Shown: one piece after another, positions 25,250-34,417 of the stretch
How positions within the stretch are numbered: position 1 is the stretch's first letter
Layout: each line of letters starts with the position of its first letter
Origin: Hymenobacter piscis
GTDB taxonomy: Bacteria; Bacteroidota; Bacteroidia; Cytophagales; Hymenobacteraceae
Assembly (NCBI RefSeq): GCF_018760735.1
Contig: NZ_JAHHZN010000001.1
Location: forward strand, 186,001 to 250,000
Direction of reading: 5' to 3'
Length of the DNA stretch: 64,000 nucleotides
Made by a program: the position numbers and the translations under genes
The notes under the pieces: generated by a model
Told to the model about the DNA's origin: nothing
Seen by the model: the letters and a program-made list of their open reading frames with translations, nothing else
Database searches by the model: none

Positions 25250-25290
25250 CTACTCAGCCCAACAACATTATGGCCTTTTGGGAAGGCAAA

Positions 25291-25322
25291 TTGCACTAAG
25301 GCGATGCCCGGCAGTAGTTTTG
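25291..25322 (+). promoter_or_regulatory. Promoter of the desaturase gene
   Basis: TTG (25291-25293), 21-bp spacer, TAGTTTTG (25315-25322). Spacer length is within the 17-23 bp accepted for Bacteroidota promoters. It predicts a leader of about 80 nt. Confidence 0.6.
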
Positions 25323-25410
25323 TAAAACGGCAGCTGAACTTATATAGCAGTTTCGGGCTTTTCAGCTCGGAAGCCGTTCCCGGTTCCGACCTCTAACCTC
25401 TTCTGCCCCC

Positions 25411-26166
25411 ATGGCAATACTCGTTTTCTTCGTAGCGCACTACTACCTGTCGCTCTTCACGCAGACGTTCTACCTGCACCGCTACGCGGCCCACAAGATG
25501 TTCACGATGAACAAATTCTGGGAGCGGTTCTTCTTCCTGTTCACCTATATCTGCCAGGGCTCCTCGTTCCTGTCGCCGCGGGCCTACGCGCTGCTGCACC
25601 GCATGCACCACGCCTACTCCGATACGGAGCTGGACCCGCACTCGCCGCTGTACTCGTCGAACGCCTTCACGATGATGTGGAAGACCAAGAACATCTACAA
25701 CGCCGTGCTTAACCGCGACTACGCCGCCGCCGAGCGTTTTGAGGGCGACTACCCCGAGTGGGACCTGATTGAGAACCTGGGCGACAAGTGGTATTCGCGC
25801 GTGGCCTGGGGCACGCTCTACGTACTGTTCTACGTGAACTTCGCCACGGCCTGGTGGCAGTTCCTGCTGCTGCCTTTGCACTTCCTGATGGGCCCGATTC
25901 ACGGCGCCATCGTGAACTGGGGCGGCCACAAGTACGGCTACCAGAACTTCGACAATCACGACCACAGCAAGAATACGCTGCCCTTCGACTTTCTGGCCTT
26001 CGGGGAGCTGTTCCAGAACAACCACCACAAGCTGCCCATGCGCGTTAACTTCGGCGTGAAGAAATGGGAGCTTGACCCCACCTACTCGGTGATCTGGCTG
26101 CTCGACAAAGCCCGCATTGTGAAGGTGAAGCGCAAGTGGCAGGAAGCGGTACCCATGGCCGCCTAG
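25411..26166 (+). CDS. Acyl-CoA / fatty-acid delta-9-type desaturase
   Basis: 251 residues. The three histidine boxes of membrane desaturases are present: HRYAAH, HRMHH and NNHHK, plus NFDNHDHSKN before the last. Several hydrophobic helices surround them (FFFLFTYICQG, LYVLFYVNFATAWWQFLLLPLHFL). It introduces a double bond into acyl chains in the cytoplasmic membrane and would adjust fluidity. It is monocistronic, with its own promoter and a strong terminator. Confidence 0.92.
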   Translation: MAILVFFVAHYYLSLFTQTFYLHRYAAHKMFTMNKFWERFFFLFTYICQGSSFLSPRAYALLHRMHHAYSDTELDPHSPLYSSNAFTMMWKTKNIYNAVLNRDYAAAERFEGDYPEWDLIENLGDKWYSRVAWGTLYVLFYVNFATAWWQFLLLPLHFLMGPIHGAIVNWGGHKYGYQNFDNHDHSKNTLPFDFLAFGELFQNNHHKLPMRVNFGVKKWELDPTYSVIWLLDKARIVKVKRKWQEAVPMAA

Positions 26167-26184
26167 CCGGGCTGAATCAATATC

Positions 26185-26222
26185 AAAAAAGCCTGCTCCG
26201 GAGTCCGGAGCAGGCTTTTTTT
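26185..26222. terminator. Bidirectional terminator
   Basis: Perfect 11-bp stem GCCTGCTCCGG with a 3-nt loop, flanked by six A on one side and seven T on the other. It serves the convergent desaturase and amidohydrolase genes. Confidence 0.92.
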
Positions 26223-26255
26223 GCATCAAATCCGGCTATGCCTTGTCAGTGCTGC

Positions 26256-27731
26256 TTAATCCGGCAGGGAGCCTTCTTCCGTTGTAGCCTGCTTTATCAG
26301 CTCGGTCAGCGGTAGTACGCGCCCCTGCTGGATGACGTGGCGAATGGCCCGGGTGGCGCGGATATCCTGGGTGGGGTTGCCTTCTACTACCAGCACATCG
26401 GCTACCTGCCCGGGCTGCAGCGTGCCCAGCGTGGGCTGGCGCAGAATGCGGGCGGCCCCGCCGGTGGCCGCGTACAGCGCCTGAGCGGGCGTCAGGCCGG
26501 CTTCTACCAGCAAAGCCAGCTCCCGGTGCAGGCCCCCGCCCGGCAGATTGTAGGCCCCGGCCGGGGCATCAGTCCCGGCCCCGATCAGCCCCCCCAATTG
26601 CTGGATGCGCCGCGTGAGGGCCTGCGCCAGGTGGAAATCAGCCAGGGAGGCTTTGTGAACGGTTTCGCGCCGGAACCCCTGGAGCTGCTGCTCAAAGAAC
26701 TGCACCATCGGGGGCGGCACCCGGTCGCCCCCGGGCAAGGCCGCAATGCGTCTGCTCGAATCGGGTGCAATACCGGCATAAAAGGCCGACAGGGTAGGCA
26801 CCAGGGCGACGCGGCGGCGGACGGTTTCGCGGGCCAGCTGATCCAGCAGCCGGTCGTCGAAAGGTTCCCGGGTAGGGTCGCCGCCTAGCCGCTGGTAGGC
26901 CAGCGCGTACCCGCTGGCGTGCTCGATGCTGCCAACTCCGGCCTGCATGGCCTGGCGGGCATCTACCTGCGCCTTGCTGAGCCCCCGAGTGGTTTCCATG
27001 CCTAAATCGGTCATGACGGGCAGGCGCCGTCGCCGGGCCTGTGCTGCGGCCGCCTGGTAGACCGGCCAGGCGAGTTGTTCATAGAGCTTGACAACGGTAG
27101 CGCCGTGCGCCGCCAGGCTATCCACGGCCGCTCGGGCCTGTTCGGGCGTGGCGGCCTGCAGCACCATCACTTCCCGGATCGGGCCAGCGGTAGCCGGCCG
27201 GACCAGCGTCGTCAGCACGGAATCGGGGGTACCGTAGGCGCCCAGCAGGCTCCGAAAGAAGGTGTCCGGCCCATCAAGCAGGGGGCCGCTGTAGAGAATG
27301 CGCGGGGCAAATGGCCGGATAGCGCGGGCCTGCTGCAATACGTCCAGGGTATTGTTGGCATCCCGGACGGTGGTAATGCCCGCCGGCAGCAGCCAGGCCG
27401 CGTACTGCGGCCGCAGGTGCTGGTGCAGGTCGATGAGGCCGGGCAGAATAGTGCCCGTGGCCACCTCGATAACCCGGGCCGCGCCGGGCACCTGCACCTT
27501 GCCGGCCGGCCCCACGGCTACCACGCGGCCATCCCGGATAACCACCACGCCGTGCTCCAGGGCCGGCCGGCCCGTACCATCAAATACCCGTCCCCGCAGC
27601 ACCAGGACCGAATCGACAGCAACCGGCGGCCCAAGAGCGGGCGGTTTCGCTGCGGAGCAAACCCGCGGGGCGCCCGCCGTCAGGGCGGCCGTACCAAGCA
27701 CCCCTAGCAGGGCCCGTACAATAGTCAGCAT
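26256..27731 (-). CDS. Imidazolonepropionase-like amidohydrolase, exported
   Basis: 491 residues with an N-terminal signal (IVRALLGVLGTAALTAGAPRV). Metal-binding motifs of the amidohydrolase superfamily are seen: LIDLHQHL, a Lys in TVVKLYEQL, His in GSIEHASGY and Asp in LIGAGTDAPAG. The ending GQVADVLVVEGNPTQDI is typical. Substrate is unknown; similar periplasmic enzymes act on peptides or cyclic amides. Monocistronic; its start faces rpsP. Confidence 0.88.
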   Translation of the reverse strand: MLTIVRALLGVLGTAALTAGAPRVCSAAKPPALGPPVAVDSVLVLRGRVFDGTGRPALEHGVVVIRDGRVVAVGPAGKVQVPGAARVIEVATGTILPGLIDLHQHLRPQYAAWLLPAGITTVRDANNTLDVLQQARAIRPFAPRILYSGPLLDGPDTFFRSLLGAYGTPDSVLTTLVRPATAGPIREVMVLQAATPEQARAAVDSLAAHGATVVKLYEQLAWPVYQAAAAQARRRRLPVMTDLGMETTRGLSKAQVDARQAMQAGVGSIEHASGYALAYQRLGGDPTREPFDDRLLDQLARETVRRRVALVPTLSAFYAGIAPDSSRRIAALPGGDRVPPPMVQFFEQQLQGFRRETVHKASLADFHLAQALTRRIQQLGGLIGAGTDAPAGAYNLPGGGLHRELALLVEAGLTPAQALYAATGGAARILRQPTLGTLQPGQVADVLVVEGNPTQDIRATRAIRHVIQQGRVLPLTELIKQATTEEGSLPD

Positions 27732-28033
27732 AGCATAAGCACTTAGCAGGTAAGGCGCTGGCCCGGCGGCGTCTTTCGGCAGCCGGGAAGAAATACCGTT
27801 GGCTCACCCGACAGGAACAAGCCCCGACCGGCATCCAAACTTAAACCGGCGCCTCCTAACCTACAAGCCTTGGCTGCCGGCCGAATCGGGACCAACCTTG
27901 GCCCATGCGAAAGGGGCCGGGGCCGGCTGCGGCTAAATAATAAGCGCTGCCATTTTATCTGCGGAATAGTGTGTACCTTTGCACCTCATTTTCAACCAGA
28001 CGCACGGGATGCGTCGCTTAACCAACCCGGTTT
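27732..28033. other. Divergent spacer amidohydrolase / rpsP
   Basis: About 300 bp without a gene. It contains the rpsP promoter; no promoter for the amidohydrolase and no repeat element could be identified. Confidence 0.5.
27974..27981 (+). promoter_or_regulatory. -7 box of the rpsP operon
   Basis: TACCTTTG, exact consensus, 52 bp before the rpsP ATG. The -33 region has only a T-rich stretch (27953-27956). Confidence 0.6.
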
Positions 28034-28594
28034 ATGGCAGTTAAAATCCGCCTCGCCCGTCGCGGCCGCAAAAAGGCCGCTCAGTTCGATATCGTTGTTG
28101 CCGACTCCCGCGCTCCGCGTGATGGCCGCTTCATCGAGAAAATCGGCACCTACAACCCCCAGACCAACCCCGCCACCATCAACTTCGATGGCGATAAGGC
28201 GTTCGACTGGATCATGAAGGGTGCCCAGCCCACCGACACGGTTCGGGCCATGCTTTCTTACCGGGGTGTGCTATACCGCAAGCACCTGCAGCTTGGCGTA
28301 ATTAAAGGCGCCATCTCGCAGGAAACCGCTGACCAGCGCTTCACCGAGTGGAAAGACCAGAAAGACGCCAAAATCGAAGGCAAGCGCACCACCCTCGGCA
28401 CCGCCAAAGACGATGCCCGCAAGGAGCGTCTGGCCGCCGAAACCAAGGTGAAGGAAGCCCGCGCTGAAGCCCAGCGCGCCAAGCAGGCCGCCATCGAGGC
28501 TGCCAACGCTCCGGCTCCCGTCGCTGAGGCCGAAGGCGAAACCACGGAAGCCGAAGCTTCGGCCGACGCCGCCACCGAAGAAGCCGGCGCCTAA
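28034..28594 (+). CDS. rpsP: 30S ribosomal protein S16
   Basis: 186 residues. The first 80 are canonical S16 ([44 protein letters not shown]). A charged Ala/Glu/Lys tail of about 100 residues follows, which roughly doubles the E. coli length (82) and is a lineage feature of Bacteroidota. First gene of the rpsP-rimM-trmD-rplS set. Confidence 0.97.
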   Translation: MAVKIRLARRGRKKAAQFDIVVADSRAPRDGRFIEKIGTYNPQTNPATINFDGDKAFDWIMKGAQPTDTVRAMLSYRGVLYRKHLQLGVIKGAISQETADQRFTEWKDQKDAKIEGKRTTLGTAKDDARKERLAAETKVKEARAEAQRAKQAAIEAANAPAPVAEAEGETTEAEASADAATEEAGA

Positions 28595-28599
28595 GGCTA

Positions 28600-28707
28600 G
28601 TTAGTAAGTTGAGAAGTTAGCAAGTTGAGAAGTCGCTCTGACGGCCCATCGGGGTAGTTGACCGGAATTCCCAACTTGCTGACTTCTCAACTTTTTGACT
28701 TTCTAAC
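28600..28707. repeat. Inverted pair of octamer arrays, unit GTTGAGAA
   Basis: Left arm 28600-28634 has GTTAGTAA, GTTGAGAA, GTTAGCAA, GTTGAGAA and GTC. Right arm 28676-28707 has inverted TTGCTGAC, TTCTCAAC, TTTTTGAC, TTTCTAAC. The arms start 5 bp past the rpsP stop and end 10 bp before the rimM ATG. Confidence 0.9.
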
Positions 28708-28717
28708 TCCCCCACTC

Positions 28718-29299
28718 ATGACCCTCGACGACTGCTACCAACTGGGCTCCCTCGGGAAGCCCCACGGCCTGAAAGGCTTCGTGGTGGCTTTCTTCGACGT
28801 GGACAACCTGGCCGACTACCGCCAGCTCAAATCGGTGCTGCTGGAATTCCCGGCGGCGCCGGGCAAGCTGGTGGCCCACGAGGTCGAGAAGTTTCAGCCC
28901 CAGACCGATAACAAAGTGCTGCTGAAACTGCGCGGTATCGACCGGATTGAGGACGCGGAGCCTCTGCGCAACGCCAAGCTCTGGCGCGCCCTGGCCGAGT
29001 TGCCGGCCCTGGCGGACGACCAGTTCTACTTCCACGACGTGATAGGATACACTGTGGTGGACGCGGAACTGGGCCAGCTGGGCGTGGTAGAAACCTTCTA
29101 CGAGCTGCCCAAGCAGGACGTACTGGGCATGCGCTACCAGGAGCAGGAAGTCCTGATTCCGGTGGTGGACGAGTTGGTGCGCCGCGCCGACCAGGCCACG
29201 CGCCAGCTCTTCGTGAAACTGCCCGAGGGCCTGCTTGACGTGTATCTGACGCCTTCCTCCCAGCAGGAGGAGGAGCCGGATGACGAGTCCGCGGCCTAA
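28718..29299 (+). CDS. rimM: 16S rRNA processing protein RimM
   Basis: 193 residues from ATG at 28718. It has the RimM N-domain ([20 protein letters not shown]) and the PRC-barrel domain ([29 protein letters not shown]). RimM assists maturation of the 30S head domain and binds S19. The next gene, trmD, starts 10 bp after its stop. The acidic end [10 protein letters not shown] is unremarkable. Confidence 0.95.
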   Translation: MTLDDCYQLGSLGKPHGLKGFVVAFFDVDNLADYRQLKSVLLEFPAAPGKLVAHEVEKFQPQTDNKVLLKLRGIDRIEDAEPLRNAKLWRALAELPALADDQFYFHDVIGYTVVDAELGQLGVVETFYELPKQDVLGMRYQEQEVLIPVVDELVRRADQATRQLFVKLPEGLLDVYLTPSSQQEEEPDDESAA

Positions 29300-29309
29300 C
29301 CGTTCACCC

Positions 29310-29984
29310 ATGCGGATCGACATTGTCACGTGCCAGCCGGATTTGCTGGTCAGCCCCTTTGCGCACTCCATCGTGAAGCGCGCCCAGGACAAGGGGCTGG
29401 CCGAAATTCACCTGCACGACCTGCGTCGGTACGCCATCAACAAGCACGGGCAGATTGACGATTACGTGTTCGGGGGCGGAGCCGGCATGGTGCTGCGCGT
29501 GGAACCCATTGCGGCCTGTTTCGACGAGCTGCTGGCCCAACGCGCCTACGATGCCATCATCTACCTTACGCCCGACGGCGAAACCCTGCGCCAGCCGCTG
29601 GTGAACCGGCTTTCCCTGGCCGGCAACCTGCTGCTGCTCTGCGGGCACTACAAGGGCGTGGATGAGCGCATCCGCACGGAATACATCACCCACGAAATCA
29701 GCGTGGGCGACTACGTGCTGAGCGGGGGCGAACTGGGCGCGGCCATTCTGGTGGACGCGGTAGTGCGGCTGTTGCCTGGCGTGCTGGGCAACGAGGAATC
29801 GGCCTTGAGCGACTCGTTTCAGGACAACCTGCTGGCCCCGCCCGTGTACACCCGGCCCGCCGAATGGCGCGGCCACCCGGTACCGGACATCCTGCTTTCG
29901 GGCAACACCCCGAAAATAGACGTCTGGCGCCACGAGCAAGCCCTGGAACGCACCCAACAGCGCCGCCCGGACTTGCTGCGGTGA
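29310..29984 (+). CDS. trmD: tRNA (guanine-37-N1)-methyltransferase
   Basis: 224 residues from ATG at 29310. The SPOUT knot motifs are clear: [30 protein letters not shown] and [16 protein letters not shown], and [13 protein letters not shown] upstream. It methylates G37 in tRNAs reading CNN codons and prevents frameshifting. Its TGA stop is in the first unit of the octamer array that separates it from rplS. Confidence 0.97.
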   Translation: MRIDIVTCQPDLLVSPFAHSIVKRAQDKGLAEIHLHDLRRYAINKHGQIDDYVFGGGAGMVLRVEPIAACFDELLAQRAYDAIIYLTPDGETLRQPLVNRLSLAGNLLLLCGHYKGVDERIRTEYITHEISVGDYVLSGGELGAAILVDAVVRLLPGVLGNEESALSDSFQDNLLAPPVYTRPAEWRGHPVPDILLSGNTPKIDVWRHEQALERTQQRRPDLLR

Positions 29985-30092
29985 AATAGTGAGGTGGTGA
30001 GATAGTGAGTTTTACGTTCTGGCCCGCGCTACATGCGCAATCAGGACCGATTAAACAACAAACTCATCATTTCTCTAATTCACCATTTCACA
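29980..30092. repeat. Inverted pair of octamer arrays, unit GGTGAAAT
   Basis: Left arm 29980-30011: GGTGAAAT, AGTGAGGT, GGTGAGAT, AGTGAGTT, with the trmD stop (29982-29984) in the first unit. Right arm 30061-30092: AACTCATC, ATTTCTCT, AATTCACC, ATTTCACA. Same unit family as at 10883 and 45579. Confidence 0.9.
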
Positions 30093-30109
30093 ATCTAAAA
30101 ATAGAGCGC

Positions 30110-30117
30110 TATATTTG
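30110..30117 (+). promoter_or_regulatory. -7 box upstream of rplS
   Basis: TATATTTG, exact consensus, 59 bp before the ATG. It suggests rplS has its own promoter in addition to read-through from trmD. Confidence 0.6.
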
Positions 30118-30176
30118 CGCCTCTTTACCCGAAACCCCTTGGGGCGGCGCGACCGTCCTTTACAGTTTTTCCAGCC

Positions 30177-30560
30177 ATGAGCGTACTACTCGATTTTATT
30201 CAGCAGGAATCCCAGGAGCGCCGCGCCAGCTTCCCCAAATTTGCCGCCGGTGACACCATCAACGTCCACGTGAAGATTCGCGAGGGCAACAAGGAGCGCG
30301 TTCAGCAGTTCCAGGGCGTGGTAATCCAGCGCAAAAACAGCAACTCGAACGGCGAAACCTTCACCGTGCGTAAAATCTCCAACCAGATCGGGACGGAGCG
30401 TATTTTCCCCCTGCTGTCGCCCAACATCGAGAAGATCGAGGTGCTGCGTCGCGGTAAAGTACGTCGCGCTCGTCTGTTCTACCTGCGTGGCCTCTCGGGC
30501 AAAGCTGCTCGTATCAAGGAGCGTCGCTTGAACGCCCCCAAAGAAGTAGCGGCCGCTTAG
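30177..30560 (+). CDS. rplS: 50S ribosomal protein L19
   Basis: 127 residues. Family motifs include [32 protein letters not shown], and [21 protein letters not shown]19 sits at the 30S-50S interface. Last gene of the ribosomal set; followed by a strong terminator. Confidence 0.97.
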   Translation: MSVLLDFIQQESQERRASFPKFAAGDTINVHVKIREGNKERVQQFQGVVIQRKNSNSNGETFTVRKISNQIGTERIFPLLSPNIEKIEVLRRGKVRRARLFYLRGLSGKAARIKERRLNAPKEVAAA

Positions 30561-30583
30561 GTCCGCTTCGCTTTATAGCCTAC

Positions 30584-30618
30584 AAAAGCCGGCTCTCCTC
30601 GCGGGGAGCCGGCTTTTT
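30584..30618 (+). terminator. Terminator of rplS
   Basis: Stem AAAAGCCGGCTC...GAGCCGGCTTTTT, one mismatch near the loop, followed by TTTTT. Confidence 0.9.
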
Positions 30619-30634
30619 CGTGTTGTTGGATCAC

Positions 30635-30680
30635 CTGAAAAAGCCCCGCCGTCTGGATCCAGAAGGCGGGGCTTTTTCAG
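30635..30680. terminator. Second terminator, for the minus-strand gene
   Basis: Perfect 16-bp arms CTGAAAAAGCCCCGCC and complement, with a 14-nt loop and A/T runs inside the stem ends. It stands 22 bp beyond the stop of the minus-strand gene 30703-31125. Confidence 0.85.
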
Positions 30681-30702
30681 GGCAGAAGGCACGGCGGCGT
30701 TC

Positions 30703-31125
30703 TTAGTTGTTCTGGGCCGAGTCCTGCTTGAGGTCTTCGGCGGGCGTATTTTCGTTGGAGTGCACCTGCTTGGAGGCGGCGCTCAGGGCTTCGCCCAGCT
30801 TGGTAATGCGCTCGGCCGTGTTGGGGTTGTCGGCGAAGATGGCGGCCTTGCTGGTATTGGTGCCGAGGCGGCCCATCAGGCGACTCACCACGTCCTTGTC
30901 AATGGTGCCGCTGCCGAAGTGGGCTTTCAGCTCCTGGAGGTCTACCACAATCTGGTGCAGCTCGGGGTTGTCCACGTCCTTGAGGTCCTGAATCCAGCGC
31001 TGGAAATGGTTGTCGAGGCCGGCGCGGTTGGCTTCCTCCTGCAGGTCGTTGCCGAGCAGGTTGGCGGCGGCATCGAGGTGAACCTGGTGTTGGGTATCGT
31101 CTTTGGGAATTTTATGGAAGGACAT
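30703..31125 (-). CDS. Small soluble hypothetical protein
   Basis: 140 residues from the ATG at 31125. It is mostly helical and polar (AANLLGNDLQEEANRAGLDNHFQRW, HQIVVDLQELKAHFGSG, ADNPNTAERITKLGEALS), without signal peptide or membrane helix. I do not recognise the family. The spacer to the divergent M1 peptidase is 154 bp. Open frames continue upstream to 31212 but the extra residues look untranslated. Confidence 0.7.
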   Translation of the reverse strand: MSFHKIPKDDTQHQVHLDAAANLLGNDLQEEANRAGLDNHFQRWIQDLKDVDNPELHQIVVDLQELKAHFGSGTIDKDVVSRLMGRLGTNTSKAAIFADNPNTAERITKLGEALSAASKQVHSNENTPAEDLKQDSAQNN

Positions 31126-31279
31126 CGGAAAAAGTAGTAGGGCCACCGGAGGGCGGCGGGTTGAAAACAATATCTGTGCAAACGCGGGCAACGGGGAAAG
31201 GTTGTAGCACATCTTCCGGCCTGAAAGGCTACTTTCGTTGCCTTCTAAATACTCTCTGTACTTCGCGTTTGCCTTCTTT

Positions 31280-34261
31280 ATGAGGAAAATCCTTTATCTG
31301 CTCAGCCTGCTGGCCCTGCCGGCCCTGGCCCAGAAGCCGGCTGCCAGCTGGCAGCAGCAGGCCAATTATGCTATCGACGTGACCCTCGACGACCAGCAGC
31401 ACCAGCTCACGGGCCGGGAGGAAATCGTGTATACCAACAACTCGCCCGACGCGCTGTCCTACCTCTGGTTTCACCTCTGGCCCAACGCCTACCGCGACAA
31501 TACCACGGCCTTCGCCCGCCAGCAGCTGCGTAAGGGCAACCGGTTTTTCCAGTTTGCCACCCCCGCCCAGCGCGGCTTCATTGATGGGCTGGAGTTTCAG
31601 GTGAACGGCCAGCCCGCCCGTCTCGACTACGACGCCGCCAACCCCGACATGGCCAAGCTGGTGCTGCCCCGGCCCCTGGCTCCGGGGACCAGCATTACCA
31701 TCACCACGCCCTTCCGGGTGAAAATTCCGGATTCCTTCTCCCGGTTCGGGCACGTGGGCCAGAGCTACCAGATTACCCAGTGGTACCCCAAGCCGGCCGT
31801 GTACGACCGCAAGGGCTGGCACCCGATGCCCTACCTCGATCAGGGCGAGTTCTACTCCGAGTTCGGCACCTTCGACGTGCGCATCACCCTGCCGGCTAAC
31901 TACACCGTGGGCGCTACCGGCGTGCTTCAGAACCCCGGGGAGCAGCAGCGCCTGGACTCGCTGGCCGCCGTGGGGGCCGCCAAGAAAACGGCCGACGACT
32001 TCGGCTCCGACCTGAGCTTCCCGGCCTCGGCGACCGAAACCAAAACCCTGCGCTACGTGCAGGACCGCGTCCACGACTTCGCCTGGTTTGCCGATAAGCG
32101 CTACAACGTGCTCAAGAGCGGCGTCACGCTGCCTTCGGGCCGCACCGTGACCTCCTGGGTCATGTTCACCAACAGCGACCCACTGCGGTGGTTAAAAGGC
32201 CTTCAGGACGTGAACGACGCCCTCACCTACTACTCGCGCTGGGTGGGCGAATATCCCTACGCCTCGGCCACGGCCGTGGAGGGAGCCCTGAGCGCCGGCT
32301 CGGGCATGGAATATCCTATGGTGACCGTGACCCAGCCCTCGGCCATTGTGCACGAGGTGGGCCACAACTGGTTCTACGGTATTCTGGGCTCCAACGAGCG
32401 GGACTTCGCCTGGCTGGACGAGGGCCTGAACACCTACCTGGAAAACCGCGTAGCCGCCCTCGACACGAACAATGTCGGCTCCTTAGGCCTAGGACTGCTC
32501 CTCAAGTCACGTCGGCTGTCAACCAGCTTCGGCCTTGATGGCCTGCCTGCCGCCGCCCTGGAACAACTGCCCCTCGCTGCCTCGGCGGCCCGCGGCCTCG
32601 ACCAGCCCGTGAGCGGGATTACTTCGGCCGATTACGGTAGCACCAACTACGGCCTCGTTGTGTACTTGAAAACGGCGTTCCTGCTGAAATACCTGGCCGG
32701 TTACCTCGGGCAGGAGCAGTTCGACGCCGCCATGCACGCCTACTACGAGCAGTGGCAGTTCCGCCACCCCTACCCCGAGGACATGCAGGCCGTGTTTGAG
32801 CGGGTGAGCGGGCAGAAGCTGGGCTGGTTCTTCCAGCAGATGCTCACTACCCAGAATCACTACGAAGCAGCCCTTTCGGACCTGCTGGTGAAAGGCAGCA
32901 CGTTGAAAGTGCTGGTCCGCAACGACTCACCTGCCCCGTTTGCCGTGCCCGTTTCCACCCTCGATGCCCGGGGCCAGGTGCTGGAAACCAAGTGGACGCC
33001 CGCCTTCGGAGGCACCGATGACGATACCAAGGACGAAACCCAGCTCAACTTCCGCGCCGCGGGCGTAACGGCCGTGGTGGTGGATGCCGGCTACCTCACG
33101 CCCCAGCTCAACCGCCGCGACGACCGGATGAAGCTCACCGGCTCGTTCCGGACCTGGGAGCCGCTGCAGCTGCGCCCCCTGGCCAGCGTGGAGCGCTGGG
33201 ACCGGCAGTTCATCAACTGGGTGCCGGTAATGGGCGCCAACACTTCCGACAAGTTTATGCTCGGGGCCGCGTTCTACAACAACCTGCTGGCGCCCAAAAA
33301 GCTCAATTACCTGGCTATGCCTATGTACAGCTTCAACCGCCGGGAGCTGAACGGCATCGGGAGCCTGACGCTGAACGTGCTGCCCGCCACCCGGGTGCGC
33401 CAGTTGCTGACCAGCATCCAGATAACCCGCTTCGAGCGTTACCGCAAAATTGAGCCCAGCCTGACCTTGGTGCTACCCCACTCGGCATACCACAGGGCCC
33501 AGCACCTGGTGAAATTTGCCAACACCAACATCCGCAATCAGGACCTCAACCAAACCAGCAGCATTCAAACGCTGGAATACCGGGTCCGCAACGGCAATAC
33601 CCTCCAGAACTGGTCGGGCCACGTGGAGCTCAACCAGCTCACGCCGGATGCCGACGTGGACAACCCCAGCCAGAATGCCACGCTGCTGCGGGCCACGGCC
33701 ACGTATGGCCGCTACTACAACGCCCACAAACAAGTGCGGGCCCGGCTTTTCGGGGGCACGTTTCTTAACTCGGGTTCCGCTAGCCCGTTTGCCATGGGCC
33801 TGAGCGGCAGCTTTGATTACCGCCGTCAGACGATGTTCCTGGACCGCCAGCAGATTTCCCGCACCTACACCGCCCAGCTCCACCAAACCGACGACCGGGA
33901 CGGGGGCTTCAAGGCCTACCTGCCGGTGGCCACTCAGCAATGGCTCACCACCCTGGGCCTCGAAGCCGATGTGCCGCGGGTTCCGGTGGCCGTTTTTGCC
34001 GACTTTGGTCTGGTGAACCGACCCGACGGGAGCACCGCCGCCAGTTCGCGGGCCTATTACGATGCCGGGCTGGTAGTTCCCCTGTCTTTGCCCATTCCCA
34101 ATGGCCAGAATCTCCTGCGCTTCTACCTGCCCCTGGCCGGCAGCCAGTACCAGAACGGGCTGCCCGGTAGCCGCAAGGATTTTACCGACCAGATTCGGTT
34201 CGTACTCCACTTCGAGCAGCTCAGTCCCTTCCGCGCCCTGAACGAGCTGCTGGCGCAATAG
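31280..34261 (+). CDS. M1-family metallopeptidase, exported
   Basis: 993 residues from ATG at 31280 with signal peptide MRKILYLLSLLALPALAQ; an upstream TTG would put extra residues before it. The gluzincin site is H358-E-V-G-H362 with the third ligand E381 in WLDEGLNTYLE, exactly 18 residues on. The substrate motif SGMEYPMVTVT replaces the usual GAMEN. The C-terminal third (RRQTMFLDRQQISRTY and neighbours) is rich in aromatic strands and may form a barrel or ligand-binding region. Likely periplasmic or surface aminopeptidase. Weak promoter TACTTTCG at 31230. Confidence 0.88.
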   Translation: MRKILYLLSLLALPALAQKPAASWQQQANYAIDVTLDDQQHQLTGREEIVYTNNSPDALSYLWFHLWPNAYRDNTTAFARQQLRKGNRFFQFATPAQRGFIDGLEFQVNGQPARLDYDAANPDMAKLVLPRPLAPGTSITITTPFRVKIPDSFSRFGHVGQSYQITQWYPKPAVYDRKGWHPMPYLDQGEFYSEFGTFDVRITLPANYTVGATGVLQNPGEQQRLDSLAAVGAAKKTADDFGSDLSFPASATETKTLRYVQDRVHDFAWFADKRYNVLKSGVTLPSGRTVTSWVMFTNSDPLRWLKGLQDVNDALTYYSRWVGEYPYASATAVEGALSAGSGMEYPMVTVTQPSAIVHEVGHNWFYGILGSNERDFAWLDEGLNTYLENRVAALDTNNVGSLGLGLLLKSRRLSTSFGLDGLPAAALEQLPLAASAARGLDQPVSGITSADYGSTNYGLVVYLKTAFLLKYLAGYLGQEQFDAAMHAYYEQWQFRHPYPEDMQAVFERVSGQKLGWFFQQMLTTQNHYEAALSDLLVKGSTLKVLVRNDSPAPFAVPVSTLDARGQVLETKWTPAFGGTDDDTKDETQLNFRAAGVTAVVVDAGYLTPQLNRRDDRMKLTGSFRTWEPLQLRPLASVERWDRQFINWVPVMGANTSDKFMLGAAFYNNLLAPKKLNYLAMPMYSFNRRELNGIGSLTLNVLPATRVRQLLTSIQITRFERYRKIEPSLTLVLPHSAYHRAQHLVKFANTNIRNQDLNQTSSIQTLEYRVRNGNTLQNWSGHVELNQLTPDADVDNPSQNATLLRATATYGRYYNAHKQVRARLFGGTFLNSGSASPFAMGLSGSFDYRRQTMFLDRQQISRTYTAQLHQTDDRDGGFKAYLPVATQQWLTTLGLEADVPRVPVAVFADFGLVNRPDGSTAASSRAYYDAGLVVPLSLPIPNGQNLLRFYLPLAGSQYQNGLPGSRKDFTDQIRFVLHFEQLSPFRALNELLAQ

Positions 34262-34417
34262 CCGAATCCGCCGTTACTGGCCGGCCCGAAGTGAGTCGGC
34301 TGGTGGTGGCGGCATAAGGCAGCCGGCATGTTACCTGGCATCCGGCGGTTTGGGGTGCGCCCCGGCCTGGTCAGGTCAGGGGTTGCCGTTGCGCTTACCG
34401 GCCCATACTTTTCCGCT

